NCBI GenBank assembly: GCA_022494885.1
Contig: JAGVSM010003752.1
Coordinates: forward strand, 62,001-126,000
From: Micrasema longulum
Lineage: Eukaryota > Arthropoda > Insecta > Trichoptera > Brachycentridae
DNA length: 64,000 nt
Direction of reading: 5' to 3'
The translations under genes and the position numbers were made by a program. The notes under the pieces are model-generated. The model was given only the letters and a program-made list of their open reading frames with translations. It was not told the origin of the DNA and did not search any database. Shown here one piece after another: positions 22,370 through 34,423 of the stretch (position 1 is its first letter; the number at the start of each line of letters is the position of its first letter).

Positions 22370-22690
22370 CTACAGTTCTCAGTCAGCAGCAGCTAGCGGC
22401 GCTGTTGCACATCCCGCACGAGTCTTCGCCGAGCTGCAGTTGTTGCGGAGTAGAGAAATGGAGCGCCATGTTCTCCGCTCACCCACATCTGTCCATCATC
22501 TCATTGTTCCGTTCTCCGGGCGAACCGGCCTCATCATCGTGGGAAACGGATCCCATTCAGTCCCATTCGATAGATACTTCTTCGTCTTCGCCTCGCTTGC
22601 AGCGCCGAGAGTCTACCGACTTCTCGGAATTTAAAGTTATCGTATCGCCGCACTACCGTAATATGTTTCGTCATCATCCCAATAATTGTG
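22370..22690 (+). other. GC-rich open segment, possible exon
   Basis: Two plus frames are open across this GC-rich island. The frame of 22285-22725 reads SQQQLAALLHIPHESSPSCS and SIDTSSSSPRLQRRESTDFS, low-complexity Ser-rich sequence. A splice-acceptor-like TTATCTACAG lies just upstream (22366-22375). The product is unknown. The alternative open frame (SAAASGAVAHPARVFAELQL) shows that openness here may only reflect base composition. Confidence 0.2.
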
Positions 22691-22699
22691 CCGGAATAA

Positions 22700-25600
22700 A
22701 TGGATTCTCAGGGAATGTTTGTTAGTTGTCGCTCTTGCTTACTAATGACCTTTATGCACTTTCGAGGAAACTTACGTACGAGTCGAAAATTTCTTTTTTT
22801 AATATCAATTTCACATTTTTTTCTGTTATACTATATGAATGCTTTCATACGTAGCTACTTCACTGCTTATTATTATTTGTATGCTGTATTCGAAAGAATT
22901 GAAATAGCTGATACTGCAAATATGAATTATCGGTTGCGCGAATAGGCGTTTATGGAGATACAATTTGTAATGGAATCGCGAATGGTTAAAAGATTTACAG
23001 TAAAGATATCTCCTCTTGGCGTTCGCTATCTCTCGCTTTTAAGATTAATTCACATCCTTCGACTTTAGTTATCTGGAAATGCCACCGAGTAAGTACGAGT
23101 ATATCCTCGCAAATTACAGCGATATTTAAGGTTATATCTCCTACAATGTCCGCGCTGCATCGCGGTTCAACGCCAGATGGAGCTTTTAATTTGCCGGCTA
23201 AATGATTACGAGCCATTTTCTCTGGCGCTTCGCAACTTCTGAATGTCCATGTTTCGATAATTACGTAATGTTTGCCATTCGTCGCGCCTCCTCCGAACCG
23301 CAATAGCACCACCTTACTATGTTGCTCAATGCGTTCTGTGTTCTGTGTTCTGTGTGAATAGTGCACTTTGTTCGCTTCACACGTTGCCCCTGCGCCTCCG
23401 CCTTCCGCGCTGACCCGGCTGCGAATACATTATTATTTGTTCCTATTCCGAGGTGTACGAATATGAACGTGGATTCATCGGGATGATCTCATTTTATGAG
23501 TTTATTTTATTTATTTTGGTTCTCAAACAATCAATATGACATTGGCATAATAATCACAAATTGTTATTTTAGATATTGTTCATAAATTATATGTGAACAC
23601 AGCATGCACAAATAAAGAAAAAAAGTTTATAGTAGATATATTTAAACATTGGCTAGCTAAATTGAATTCTATTGTGTTAAAAAAGTTATTACAATAAATT
23701 ATTACTAACGAGTTATTACAAATTATTATTTTACCTAACTAACACAAGTGACTATTTGATTTTATAAATTGCGTTACAGTTTTTCCATAATTATCAACGG
23801 TATCGTTAAAGATATCAATATCAGCATTAGCATTACTTAACATACGCGATAATGCATTAAAGTGCGCCATATTATTATCGAAGGTTAAAAGATAAAATGT
23901 AGTGTACGATCTCAATCGCCGACTGGGGACATTCGGGGTACATTCTCTAAACAAAATGTAGAATCAACATTACATTGTCGAAACCGGCATTACTCATTTT
24001 TAGCATTTTGAGGATTGAATGTTTTCTGCATAACTACGTTTAATTACTTATCCCCATCCCTAATGGTACATATATCGTATTCAATCGGTAATCTTTAAAT
24101 AAAAATTAAACCATCTTGTGAGAGTACCTTAATAGATAGAAATTAATTGGATCGTGCAATTCAATGAATTCCATTTTCATTTTTCTACTGCATTATTTAA
24201 TGTACAAGTTATTATTAATTATTGTTTTTGGTATCGGTATACTGTGAAAGGAAACATTTATGTAATTTCTGCTTTATATACACGTGTTACGAAATAATCA
24301 AATAATACTCGTATATACGCAAAAAAATCCACGTTTCGTAAGCATCGCTTTTTCTGAAAGCCATACATTTGTCATATATAATGCATTATTTATTGCAGTA
24401 TTGCTTTCCGAGATCTCCCTGCACCGAATACTTTGTAACAACCTAATCTGGCAACTGATTTTGCTTTATGAATATATGATTACAGATAAGTAGGTATGCT
24501 CACGTTATTTCCTCTGTTCTGACTAAAGGTTAAATGGTCCCCACTTTACGGCAATCTTCTGCGCTATTTAGCTTATCATTTAAACGGAATAATTGTACTA
24601 CCTGCTGGTAAAGGCATTTGCACAAATGAATATTAAACATTGTAATACTTTGCTCCTTCGCTGGCTGCCTTCGTTATCTGCTGCAGTAGGCAAGTATTTT
24701 ATTTTTATTGTTTCTAATAAGTTGTTGACTTACTCGTTGATGTGTTGGTAAACATTATGCTAACCAAAGATTCCGTAATTGTATGAACATGTATGTTGCT
24801 TTCATTTTCCTCTCAAAATTAAAAGCTTTTTAGTAAAATTTATGCTGTTACTTTTTAGGGCTGCATTGATAATTTAGTTGCCTATTTTACACCTACTAAC
24901 TTAACTATTTTATTTCCATTTACGAGTATTATACACACTAATATATTTATATGTCCTTGTATGTACATTGTTTATTCAGTTTTGCAAAATCAACTGAGTT
25001 TATATGTTCTTTATTCATTTTACCATAATAATTACATCCAGCGATTGTTTGCTACAATCGATTGATTCTAATTGGAACAATCTACATCCGTTTCTTAGAT
25101 AAACAGGAAACACGGAAAATTACGCGACAAATAAATACAATTGATTTCTTTCAGGTGCTCGTTCGAATACTAGTTTCTTTTTCGGTCGTCCGACGATTTT
25201 GTAGCCATTAAAATTGTTTGCACCAAATGGCGGCGGAAAAAAATATTTGTCTTTTGTAAATGGTCGACAATAAATTTCAATGACTCTTCATATTCGGACT
25301 CGTATAAAGTTACGTTAGTAAAAGGTACTCCGGAAATCGCCTACTGGATTTTTCTCTACAACTTATCCGTCGCGAGTCTTTGAGACTTAAAACCTGTTTT
25401 ATACTTTATTGCTGTACTCGCACTGACCTTTTAGCTAGAAAATAAATTGAAACCTCTCTTAATAATGTCGAATGCAAACTTTCGCTGCTTCGAAACACTG
25501 ATTAGTATAATAATCTCGGCTCCATCGCACCGCTTCGCCCCGCACTCTGTTCTCCACACGACGAATGGGCGATGGGAGTACCCCGCGCGATATAAACATA

Positions 25601-27340
25601 ATCGCCAGCTTTTCACACGTAAATAGTTTTCTCTTCGCATCGTCCGCGCCCATTCGATTCAGAGCGAGTTAATTAATTTCATAATCGCCGTGTTTTGTTC
25701 GCCGGGGAAACTTAATCGACTCCAACAATCAGCTGTTGCGGATAATATTCTCCTTTGTCTACTGAATCATTATTTTAATGCCTTTTGGCGAGTTTTCGTT
25801 TACTTGTCGTTAGCATTTTCCCGTGGAGCTTTCCTAAACGCGAGGTTGTTGTTTCCAACGCTCGCTTGTTATCAAATCTTGTTCATCGTTCGGAGACTTA
25901 AGTTTGGTAGATTTAACTCGAATGCGCCGAGAGGCGAATCGTACATCGGTTCTTGTAGCTTCGTGTCAATGTTCACACGGCGGAAGTCCGCCTGACTCCC
26001 GAGCACTATCACTTGAAAAGTGAAAGGCTCCGCGCTAGTGCTGTTTAGAGTGTATGCGGGCACGGCTACATGACTGTATTTGCTTTCTACTGATTATTAA
26101 CAATTTCCCGACATATTAGTATAATGATGTCAATTATTCGTGCCTGTACGTAATGATATTACATTACGGTAATCCGTCGTCGCTGTTTGTTGTGGATCCG
26201 ATTGCGATTAATTTCTCTGTTCAACGTGTTCTCTACTCCGCACACCGCGACGCGAGTGACGGGTAGTAACTCGGGCAATAAAGGGAAATCATGTCTCGTG
26301 TTTATCTTTTCGACTTATGTAATATCCATCTACCGCAGATTGTGAGTGAGATTCTTGGGAAACTTTTGTCCGCAATTTGTTTACCGAATACTTTTAATGG
26401 CCCCGGAGGAGCACTTCCTCATTGCGAAAAATTCTAAAACTTTTTACAAATATATTGCATCGTTAATTGTTACTGTTACTTAATTGCCGAATAGCTGTAG
26501 AGATGATTTATTGCGTTCTGAAGTCACTTTATTTAATTATTTAAAAAATTACGTCACGGCGTAAAAACGTTTGTTTAGTAAATTGTACTTATAATATTTA
26601 AGATTAAAACGTTTAACGAATTGTGTAGTATTTTATTGAAATAAAAAAATTACACTTTCGGTAATAACGCTACGCTCTAGATTATAAATGAAATTTGGTA
26701 GTTAATTCATATTTTATTTTTATTCAAATTGTTCGTGTAAATGTTTAAAATTAGGTAGTAAAATATTTTTGGACTTGGATATAAGTTATTCTTAAAAAAT
26801 GCGTATTAATACTGTATTTTGTTTTATTTCGTGTATGATTCTACGAACTTTAGAAATATCCGGGAATATTGAAACACCTGTACGTATTGACCGTTGTTAA
26901 TACTTCCTGGAACGTGAGCGTATTCATCTCGGAATGCATACAAATGAACACAACCGACGTAATCAGTATCCCTAGAATATGATCAAAAGGTTCGATTCGT
27001 TACGATTCATTAGGAGGCGTAATTAATAGCTGATATTACATACCACCGTGAAATATGAAATCAGCTTAATTGTTAGTGTGTCGGTAACTTCACAATTTAT
27101 TGCTTAGCTAACTTACCTCTCTGCCCTTTGAACTTCGCGTACCACACGTGGATTACAGAATACCAAACCGTAAATTTAATTATCATGCTGCGGACTGCGG
27201 TCATATTTTATTCGCGGCATTTCATTGCGGTCCTGTCCTAACAACTTAGGTATTGAATTAACATATTAACTCGGACTCTTGTAGCGTATCGGTTCATACG
27301 TTTCCATATCCTAGTCGTAAAATTACTGTCGGAAAAATGA
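22700..27340. other. Long repeat-poor stretch, probably intron or intergenic
   Basis: No supported exon or element over about 4.6 kb. Short features: a TTCTGTG triplet repeat at 23334-23354, and a roughly 45-base segment at 23855-23898 that recurs near 56640-56680. Mixed GC-rich patches (25520-26000) are open on both strands and are not convincing as coding. Confidence 0.35.
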
Positions 27341-27344
27341 ACAT

Positions 27345-27490
27345 TCGTTTTCGGGAGTTTTAAGTATTCTATTTCTTCTTAATGACCTATGTATGTGGTC
27401 TGTTCTCCGGACGGTCGCTCCTCCAGGTAGATTCTCGGATATCCTTCCATCTTTTTGGAAGTCTTCCACGAGGATGAGTCCCGTGAGGCT
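27345..27490 (-). pseudogene. LINE-G copy 2: RT C-terminal fragment
   Basis: The minus strand reads RGRLPKRWKDIREST and RPENRPHT then a stop, followed by a GAAGAAAT-type tail. It matches the end of the 16.4-kb copy (GRPPKR..DSW...PE). Confidence 0.75.
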
Positions 27491-27616
27491 GATTATTTGT
27501 ATTTCAATTTCATATACGCTTATGTACATTACAAAAATATTTTAAGGCATCTTACATTACACGAAAAAATTTATACTTAAATTTAAATATACAAAAATGG
27601 TCAATTAAAATTCCCA

Positions 27617-27657
27617 GCAATTATAGAAAAAGGATACTATCCTCTTTCTATAATTGC
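27617..27657. repeat. 41-bp near-perfect palindrome
   Basis: 20-base arms around a central C differ at one position: GCAATTATAGAAAAAGGATA against an inverted GCAATTATAGAAAGAGGATA. It lies at the downstream end of the Jockey-like relic. Confidence 0.85.
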
Positions 27658-27659
27658 GA

Positions 27660-28302
27660 ACTTTTTTTCACTAATAAATAACTCCCAGGTCTTTGACAGT
27701 GGCAGTTCGCTTAAAAGAACACACTACCATACAGTTCTGCATAAAAAATAGTTTTTGATGCCCTTGTATATGACAAAACATAACATTTAGAAACATTAAA
27801 ATTTAGTTTGTTCTGAGTTCCCCAATAAATTATTATTTATATCAGACTGGAGAAGGCGCCAATCATCCAAGGTGGTAATCTCCAGAAACAATTTTCGATC
27901 ATAAGCAAACAACAGAATTCGTGAATGCTATACCGCGCTAGTAATGTCATTTATAAAAATGAAGAATAAAAGTGGACCTAAATTAGAGCCTTGTGGGACT
28001 CCTGAAAAATTTAGTGCAGCGTAAGCGAATCCGATGGTGTGCATTCTTTGGACTCGACTGTACCAGTCCTTCCCTCGCTGTCTTTTTCGTGACGATGTCC
28101 TCAGCCCCACATATCCCACTTCTTTCTCCTGTTCTTCACGAGATTTACCAGAGTTTAGTCTGCTATCATCCCCTGTGTCTTCATCTCGGAAGTTCTCAAT
28201 ACTCATTTGGTCCTGACTGTGTCTGCCCTTGCTTCGACGCATGTATGTCAGTATTGGTCTCAGGCGTGCTTTATAAATTCTCATCTTACTCTTAATGGCC
28301 AT
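27660..28302 (-). pseudogene. Chimeric LINE relic: two RT pieces joined
   Basis: On the minus strand, 28302-28020 carries AIKSKMRIYKARLRPILTY and, across frameshifts, RTSEMKT...KRQR and DWYSRVQRM, a LINE-G-like C-terminal region. It runs straight into 28016-27928, reading SGVPQGSNLGPLLFFIFIND, the palm block of a Jockey/CR1-like reverse transcriptase. After a stop this second RT continues with HSRILLFAYDRKLF (catalytic box changed to AYD), LQSDINN and TATVKDLGV down to about 27665. C-terminal sequence therefore precedes palm sequence, so two elements are fused by insertion. Confidence 0.88.
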
Positions 28303-28496
28303 ATCTTAATTATCTATATCATCGATTTTAGAGCAGCAGAGATTGCAGCTGTCAGTATTTCTAGTATTCAATATTTAATATTATCACTTTTTTATTTTCT
28401 TTCGTTTCAAAGTTATCATTTTTGCTATGAATACTTTACGTATCAAAAGACCCACCTAGTTAAAGTAATTCGTTTCTGTGGAGAAATGGTAAAAAG

Positions 28497-28911
28497 CGGG
28501 GATCTCCAAACTACGGCACGCGGACCAACACCGGCCTGCGAGCACCACCAATCCGTCCGCCGCAATTTGATATGATTTCTTTAAAAAAAAAATACAATCA
28601 CCATTCAACGGCTAATTCCAGTAACTGGCAAACATAATGAAATTGAACATTTTCATTAATTAATTATGTGAGATTTATTTTAAAAACCTTTAATAGGTGA
28701 CATTACACATAGGTAATTATTGACACAACGCAATTGAACAGAGTAAAAATAATATTTTAGCTTTAACTTTTTACCGACAATTGTTTGCCGTTGTAGATTA
28801 AGTTTACTACTGGAAATTATCAGCAGCCGCTTTAGCCTAATTAGGTATTTCCCTTGAAACTTGGTGAAGGAGTCAGTGTGGCTTTTAGGCTAAAAAGTTT
28901 GGAGACCCCTG
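28497..28911. mobile_element. Non-autonomous hAT-like MITE, 415 bp
   Basis: Terminal inverted repeats CGGGGATCTCCAAACT (left) and CAGGGGTCTCCAAACT (right, reverse complement), a sequence well known at hAT element ends. The left subterminal region is GC-rich (CGGCACGCGGACC). Immediate 8-base flanks (GTAAAAAG and AAACAGAA) do not match, so the target duplication has decayed. No transposase frame. Confidence 0.8.
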
Positions 28912-29412
28912 AAACAGAATAACGTTGACTATCAGAAATAAGCGGTGATAGTTTTCATTTTTATGATAAACCTTTGTAATTTATATTCCAGTTTTGTTTG
29001 TATGAATGTTTTCCACTAACTGCTGCCATAGATAGACGCACGTTCTGTCTCGTTGAATATTAACTGAGCGGTAAGACTAAGTTACCACATTACCAAGTAT
29101 TTTTCAGTACTTAAACTTCTTAATAATTAAAACAATCAACATATTTATGTATTGTGTAACCTCTGTACGGATACAGACGTTTCGATTTTCACTCTGACCT
29201 TCAACTTTGTCCTGAAGATGACCCCCGTAATTTAGGTTGAGACGGCGATGCTTCACAACCTACCGCGCTTAATCATTCTTAACCTTTTATAGGACACCTG
29301 GAACAAACATAAATATACCACCAGAATTGAAGTATTTATTTTCTACTATTTCGTATTAATAATAAGTCTTATGTCACAAGAGAATTGTAAAAACCTCAGA
29401 GTAATAATTTGC
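28912..29412. other. Unassigned sequence
   Basis: Holds CCTGAAGATGACC (about 29212-29224), vaguely like repeat P, but no extended match. Confidence 0.35.
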
Positions 29413-29414
29413 TA

Positions 29415-29640
29415 AAGAAGCCCTTTAGCTGTACTGCATAGAAAATAATCGTTTCAAATTTTTGCCTTGATTTTTAGTTTAACAGCAAGCATGTAACAGA
29501 CGGTTTCGGTTTGCGCTCGCTCTGAGTACCTACGGCCCGTTGTATTGCTGTAAACTGTAGCTAACTTCGTGGTTGATAATCCTATAATGGTTTGGTTCGT
29601 ATGAGCGACTCTATTAGCCAGTGGCGTATTATTACTTTAG
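29415..29640 (+). repeat. Dispersed repeat M, copy 1
   Basis: About 230 bases collinear with 40336-40576, sharing GAGTACCTACGGCCC, TAACTGACAG-like and GCGACTCTATTAGCCAGTG blocks. No coding potential. Class unknown; probably a MITE or SINE-like element. Confidence 0.8.
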
Positions 29641-29680
29641 CTGATCTACCAGGGTAATAACGTACCCTGGTAGATCAGCT
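29639..29680. repeat. Perfect 18-bp inverted repeat at the end of repeat M
   Basis: AGCTGATCTACCAGGGTA and its exact reverse complement flank a 6-base loop (ATAACG). It occurs only at this copy of M. No following U run supports a transcription terminator role. Confidence 0.9.
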
Positions 29681-29984
29681 TTTTCCAATACAATATGTTT
29701 ATTATCTTTAAAAAAAAACATATTTTATTAGGTTTGCATGACGTAAATCAACACAAAATAAGTATCATAAAAAGGGTTAAAAGACACTTTTTAAATTATT
29801 TTTATTATTATTTTTAATAAAATATAAAGTTACAACATTTTATCAACAAAAAAAACATATCATGGCAAAATTACAGAAACAACAAACGAAATGAAATATC
29901 ACACCAAAAAAGAGGCAACCTCTTGCGCTTGCTCTGGGATTATAATGAAAAATTAAAAATACACCACAACACCCCACACACACA

Positions 29985-30017
29985 AGCTCCTATATATCAT
30001 GATTGGAGACGAGGAAG
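29985..30017. repeat. Short dispersed repeat shared with 57.56 kb
   Basis: GCTCCTATATATCATGATTG followed by GAGACGAGGAAG recurs inverted at 57559-57587. Confidence 0.6.
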
Positions 30018-30061
30018 AAAAAAAATTGAAAAATATTTTCAGGCTTTGCCTAGTATGTAGG

Positions 30062-30165
30062 TGAAATAATTCAATTAGATGAACCTCACCCGCAACAATA
30101 AAGATTTCAGCTCTTTACCTTCACAAACGTCAACCGATGGAAGAAGTGAGGGAATATATTAAAAA
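30062..30165 (-). repeat. Repeat A, tail part of an interrupted copy
   Basis: GTGAAATAATTCAATTAGAT and GATTTCAGCTCTTTACCTTC match the tail of family A. Confidence 0.75.
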
Positions 30166-30169
30166 AAAC

Positions 30170-30425
30170 AAAATGTAACTTTAAAATTTTACTTTATGTA
30201 TTTATAAATGCGTGTACACCATATTCTTTCAGATTTCAAAATGTATTCTAGATTTACTATACCCTCCACACAGGACATGCCTATGTGGGATCTTTTTGTT
30301 TTTTATAAAGAAAGTGGTATTATATTATGTAATAAAAAATGTAACAAATGTAAACTAAATTAATAATTTAAGTGCAAAATACATATTTATTTAAAAAAAT
30401 TAATGGAGGTATCAATTTAAAACCA
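30170..30425 (+). repeat. LINE-B-type 3' UTR between the two parts of repeat A
   Basis: CCACACAGGACATGCCTATG then TGGGATCTTTTTGTTT matches the 3' UTR after LINE-B copy 1 (8.32-8.35 kb). It lies between two pieces of repeat A, so a LINE 3' end probably inserted there. Confidence 0.55.
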
Positions 30426-30431
30426 CATATT

Positions 30432-30655
30432 ACAACAGAAATGAAGAACATTTTAGAGAAGGTAATAAATAAGTCTAGGCATCTACAGGGCTTATGACCT
30501 GGGGACTAGGGCATAGGGCCTAGATTTCTATATTACCTTCTCTAAAATGTTCTTCATCTCTGTTGTAATATGCTAATATTAACAGCTCCCCAGGGAGTTT
30601 AATCCAGTCCTTATCTACAAAAATTTTGGACAAACTCAAAATATTTTTATAAAAC
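30432..30655. repeat. Repeat A copy with close-set inverted arms
   Basis: Arms 30433-30468 and 30529-30575 are inverted copies (AGAACATTTTAGAGAAGGTA shared) around a short centre containing CAGGGCTTATGACCTG. The head follows at 30630-30655. The roughly 200-base body present in other copies is missing, giving a hairpin-forming deletion derivative. Confidence 0.8.
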
Positions 30656-31195
30656 ATTTTTTGAAAATAAGTTCATATACATATGCGTGCAAATGCGCAT
30701 GCGTGCACACGCATGTATAATTATATACACATATACACTAGATTCGATAAACTCGTACATAGTATTGTAATATATGTTAAACAAAAAAAAACAAAAGATA
30801 CAAGCAACAGAGAAAATATATATTCGAGTGGATAAATCAGATAAAATTGTCACTTACCATACCTACTGTTGAAAAACTGATTTAAGAATAAATCTTAAGG
30901 CTATACCTACTTTAAGATTTTATTTTCACTTCAATACTTCAACTGGCACAAATCATCCTTGTAAGGATGGGTTATCTTAACATAAAAAAAATAAAATACA
31001 GCTTGCCCACTACATACCGCACACCGTATCCGCGAAAGGAGGGGTGTGAATTCTTCCCTGACTGGGATTACATTGATTAAACATGATCAATTCGATAAAA
31101 TGGTGACATACCTTTTTGAAAGCCTTGAAATTCTTTTCGGAAGCCACCAGATCTGTATATCCGACAGGACCCATAACAGACCACTTTCATAACAT
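30656..31195. other. Unassigned sequence with alternating CA/TG stretch
   Basis: 30680-30735 is rich in alternating purine-pyrimidine (ATGCGCATGCGTGCACACGC), able in principle to form left-handed DNA. No gene recognised. Confidence 0.4.
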
Positions 31196-31199
31196 AGCA

Positions 31200-31588
31200 C
31201 CTGTTCGCCTCTACGGATGCGAATCGCGGCGCCCCACTAGGGCCCAAAATAGCAAAATACTGAGTTTTGAGAATAGGTGTCTGAAGAATCTTGGGTTTGC
31301 GGTGTGAGAACTGTCGTCAAGCGGAGGCGATGCGGTGGGCTGTGCCATTTACTGCGGATGCCCCCCGAGAGCTTTAACCACGCTTGCCTACTTTAAAAGC
31401 ATCAGGTTCTCGACGTCCTGGACGTCCGCTGCTGACTGTTCGTCGGCAGTTTATATCAGAACTACGGGACGCGAACCTGATTTGGGAGGACGCACAGGAG
31501 CTGGCAGTCGATAGAGATGTGTGGAGGCTTTTTGTAGACGCCATGTGCGTCCGTCGTGGAGCGGACATGGAATGATGATGATGATGGT
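31200..31588 (+). pseudogene. LINE-F copy 1: RT C-terminus with GAT tail
   Basis: It begins RLYGCESRR, continues through a decayed R.LRMPPES stretch, and then has an open frame SGSRRPGRPLLTVRRQF, ELRDANLIWEDAQELAVDRD, VWRLFVDAMC to a stop. The 3' tail is a TGATGATGATG microsatellite. The same unit occurs at 33.1 and 62.8 kb on the same strand. The pattern is the C-terminus of a non-LTR reverse transcriptase; the clade is unknown. Confidence 0.88.
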
Positions 31589-33085
31589 GTCGACGTATAA
31601 ATTTTATTTACTTATTTTTCAGCTACAAATAAGGTTAAATGAATTGTTTCGGTGTTCATTACGTAGAGAAGTGAGAATCCCTTCTCGGCGAAACTTCCGA
31701 GAAGGTCGTAAAACCTTTATTACTTACCACAAACAGTACACGACTTTTGAGGCACTATACGCCACACAGATACAGCGCGCATTGCGGTGCGCCGCGCTAC
31801 CATTTTATTTGCATTACATTTTACTGCTGCAGTTATCACTTGCAATGGTAAATATCTTGCACTCAAAACGTTATCGAGGCTTATCCAGATCTTAGTCAGC
31901 TTTATGAGAGTAACGCCAATTTGTGCATGTTTACTGTTCGCATCTGTCCCGTCTCCGTATATAGTCATAAAAAACTAAATTAAATAAGAACTTAAAAGAA
32001 ATTGTACAAAGTAATGGTCCGCAAGGGTTTATGTATAATTTTACATCTTTACACTCTTGAATCAATGTTATATACTGTATTTTTTCTTATTATTAAATAA
32101 TTTATTTGATTTACTTTACTATTATGACTATATATATATATATTTAAATATATATATATATCAGAGGCGAACCGTGTATAGAAGCGATTATGCGCAGCTT
32201 ACCATTTTATTTGACCAACCATAATAATGTTTTATTGTAACTTTATTTACAGAAAAACAAATAAATAATTAACATTTATTTTAAATCATTTCCACCGTTT
32301 GTATTTTTATCCTAATATAAATATAAATTTTAATAAAGCGCACCCACTGCGTGCGGTGAGCCAAGAAACTAGCCGATTATTCCAGTTTATTTTTTCATAC
32401 AAATAAGTATACTATATTTTGAATGTCTTAACTTCAGTGCGGGTTTTTTCAAAGTAGATTAAACTCGCAGATTACACAAATTATTTGAAGATTCTTGATT
32501 TGGAAAACAGTATTTCAAACATTGTTTCTTTAGGGCTATTTTTCTTTGAGATGGTACTTTTGACATAAGACCATAATTACTTTCATGCGTCATATTGCAC
32601 GACATGTAGCGCTCCACGCGGCTATTTTTAGCGCTATTAATTACTAGAACAATTCGGCCAGTTGACATTTCTATTTAATTCCTAATATCGACTGAATTCA
32701 TAGTGGTTTTTTTATTTTATCTTTTAATGAATAATGTATTAAAGTTATGGATAATATATCTATATGATATAATATATCACGAAGTTACATCGTTTGAGTT
32801 GATTTCATGGATGAGAGTTGTTGTATCACACAGAACCACAGAAAAATATCAATTTATAGTATATATTACTTACATTATATTATGTACCTCCTATGTAGGT
32901 ACAGATATATAATATTTGTTTATAGCTTACCCGTAAATAAAATAACCATTCACCACTGATAAATATATATATACCAACATTTATGTATTTATGTATTTTT
33001 TATATTTTTTTATTTGCAACTTTTAAATTCCTACCATTTCTCAAAATTTTTATTGCTTTTATTTTGATACTTATAATGTACAAAC
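31589..33085. other. Mostly unassigned; TA palindrome and a small hairpin
   Basis: 31682-31707 forms a 9-bp hairpin (CCTTCTCGG/CCGAGAAGG). 32130-32162 is a TA-rich near-palindrome. Open frames at 31787-31978 (plus) and 31968-31720 (minus) overlap antisense and have no recognisable domains. Confidence 0.4.
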
Positions 33086-33094
33086 TCCGGTGAC

Positions 33095-33375
33095 AACTGT
33101 CTTCAAGCGGAGGCGATTCGGTTGGCTATGCCATATACTGCGGATGCCTTCTTAGAGCCCTAATCACGCTTGCCCACTTTGCAAGGCATCAGGTTCTCGA
33201 CGTCCTGGACGTCTACTGATGACTGTTCGTCGGCAGTTTATGTCAGAATTTAGGGATGAGAACCTGACTTGGGAGGACGCAAAGGAGTTGCAGCCGATAG
33301 AGATGCACGGAGGCTCTTTGTGGATACCATATGCTCCAACTAGGGAGCGGATATGGAATGATGTTGACGATAATG
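33095..33375 (+). pseudogene. LINE-F copy 2: RT C-terminus
   Basis: Reads RRQFMSEFRDENLTWEDAKE and then diverges by frameshifts. The upstream RRRFGWLCHILRMP-like stretch and SGSRRPGRP-encoding DNA (33185-33215) match copy 1. The GAT-type tail is decayed (GATGTTGACGAT). Confidence 0.85.
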
Positions 33376-33700
33376 TACTTAATCAACAACTTCCATCACT
33401 GTGGAAAATATTGTTTAGACTCTTTTTGCAATAATAGTTACTGTATATTCTTATTTTCTGCATGCAATATAAATGTAAAAACTACTGTTTTTTCCCAAAT
33501 AAATAATTTTTATTTTTTTTCACCAAGTATGTTTTTTAATTAACACAAGAACCATTGTAAATCAATATCTAAGGTTTGTATAACTTCCCATACAGAAATA
33601 TAATGATTTACGATATATAACACATAAAACGTAATATGTATGTATTTATTTATTTAAACACTTTATATACATGTACAGTTTACATACATATGAATAAAAT
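33376..33700. other. Unassigned AT-rich sequence
   Basis: No gene or known repeat seen. Confidence 0.4.
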
Positions 33701-33707
33701 ATTCACT

Positions 33708-33800
33708 GTTCCTGGACTAGTACCTGAAGCGCAAGACTGATGACCTTACCTTACATGTCACAAAAATAATCTAGATACCCTGCGATTGGAGTAACAGCTT
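33708..33800 (+). repeat. SINE S1 body fragment
   Basis: TAGTACCTGAAGCGCAAGAC then TGATGACCTTACCTTACATG and CTGCGATTGG match the body of the 47.6-kb SINE. The tRNA-like head is missing. Confidence 0.75.
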
Positions 33801-34421
33801 AATTACTTATGAGTTTTATTAATCAATCATTTTCATTATAATAAAATTAACTCACATTGATTTATGAATGCAGTTCAAGGCGAACAATACAGCACGTCCC
33901 TGTGTTTTTAGAATTTAAAAATTGCACCCACATGATTGCTTAGAAATCCTCCGTGTTATTTTATGGCGTAAACAGCGATAAGCAAAATGTAATTCGAAAT
34001 ACGATTTCTTTTTATAAAATAATTTCAATGTATCGGCAGAGACGATGAAATAATATAGAAATCCGGGGCAACACAATACAACAGAAAATAATAAATAATC
34101 CAGCACTTCTGGATTTGGACGTAACGCATCCATATTGACCTACAGTGGGTGGACCAACAATGAAGATAAACACTGCCGTCATACGAAGAAATGTCATAAC
34201 GACGAGAGAACCCTTTCAATACCCATTTACCGCTCTAATTTGTTTCCTTCTCTTTCACAGTAGTAGCTGCTCCATTATGGAAAAATCTCCCCAGGAATAT
34301 CAGAGACGCCCCTTTCTTTGTTTACATTCAATTCACGTATGAAATGTCACTTCCTGAATATTTTTGTTTTTCCTATCTCCTCCCTCTTTCCTTCCCTCCT
34401 TACCCCATCATCTCTTCAGAG
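33801..34421. other. Unassigned; open frames of uncertain meaning
   Basis: The minus frame 34133-33915 begins MDALRPNPEVLDYLLFSVVL. The hydrophobic start faintly recalls the first membrane segment of SLC5-type transporters. The rest does not fit, and two other minus frames overlap it. Confidence 0.15.
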
Positions 34422-34423
34422 TA

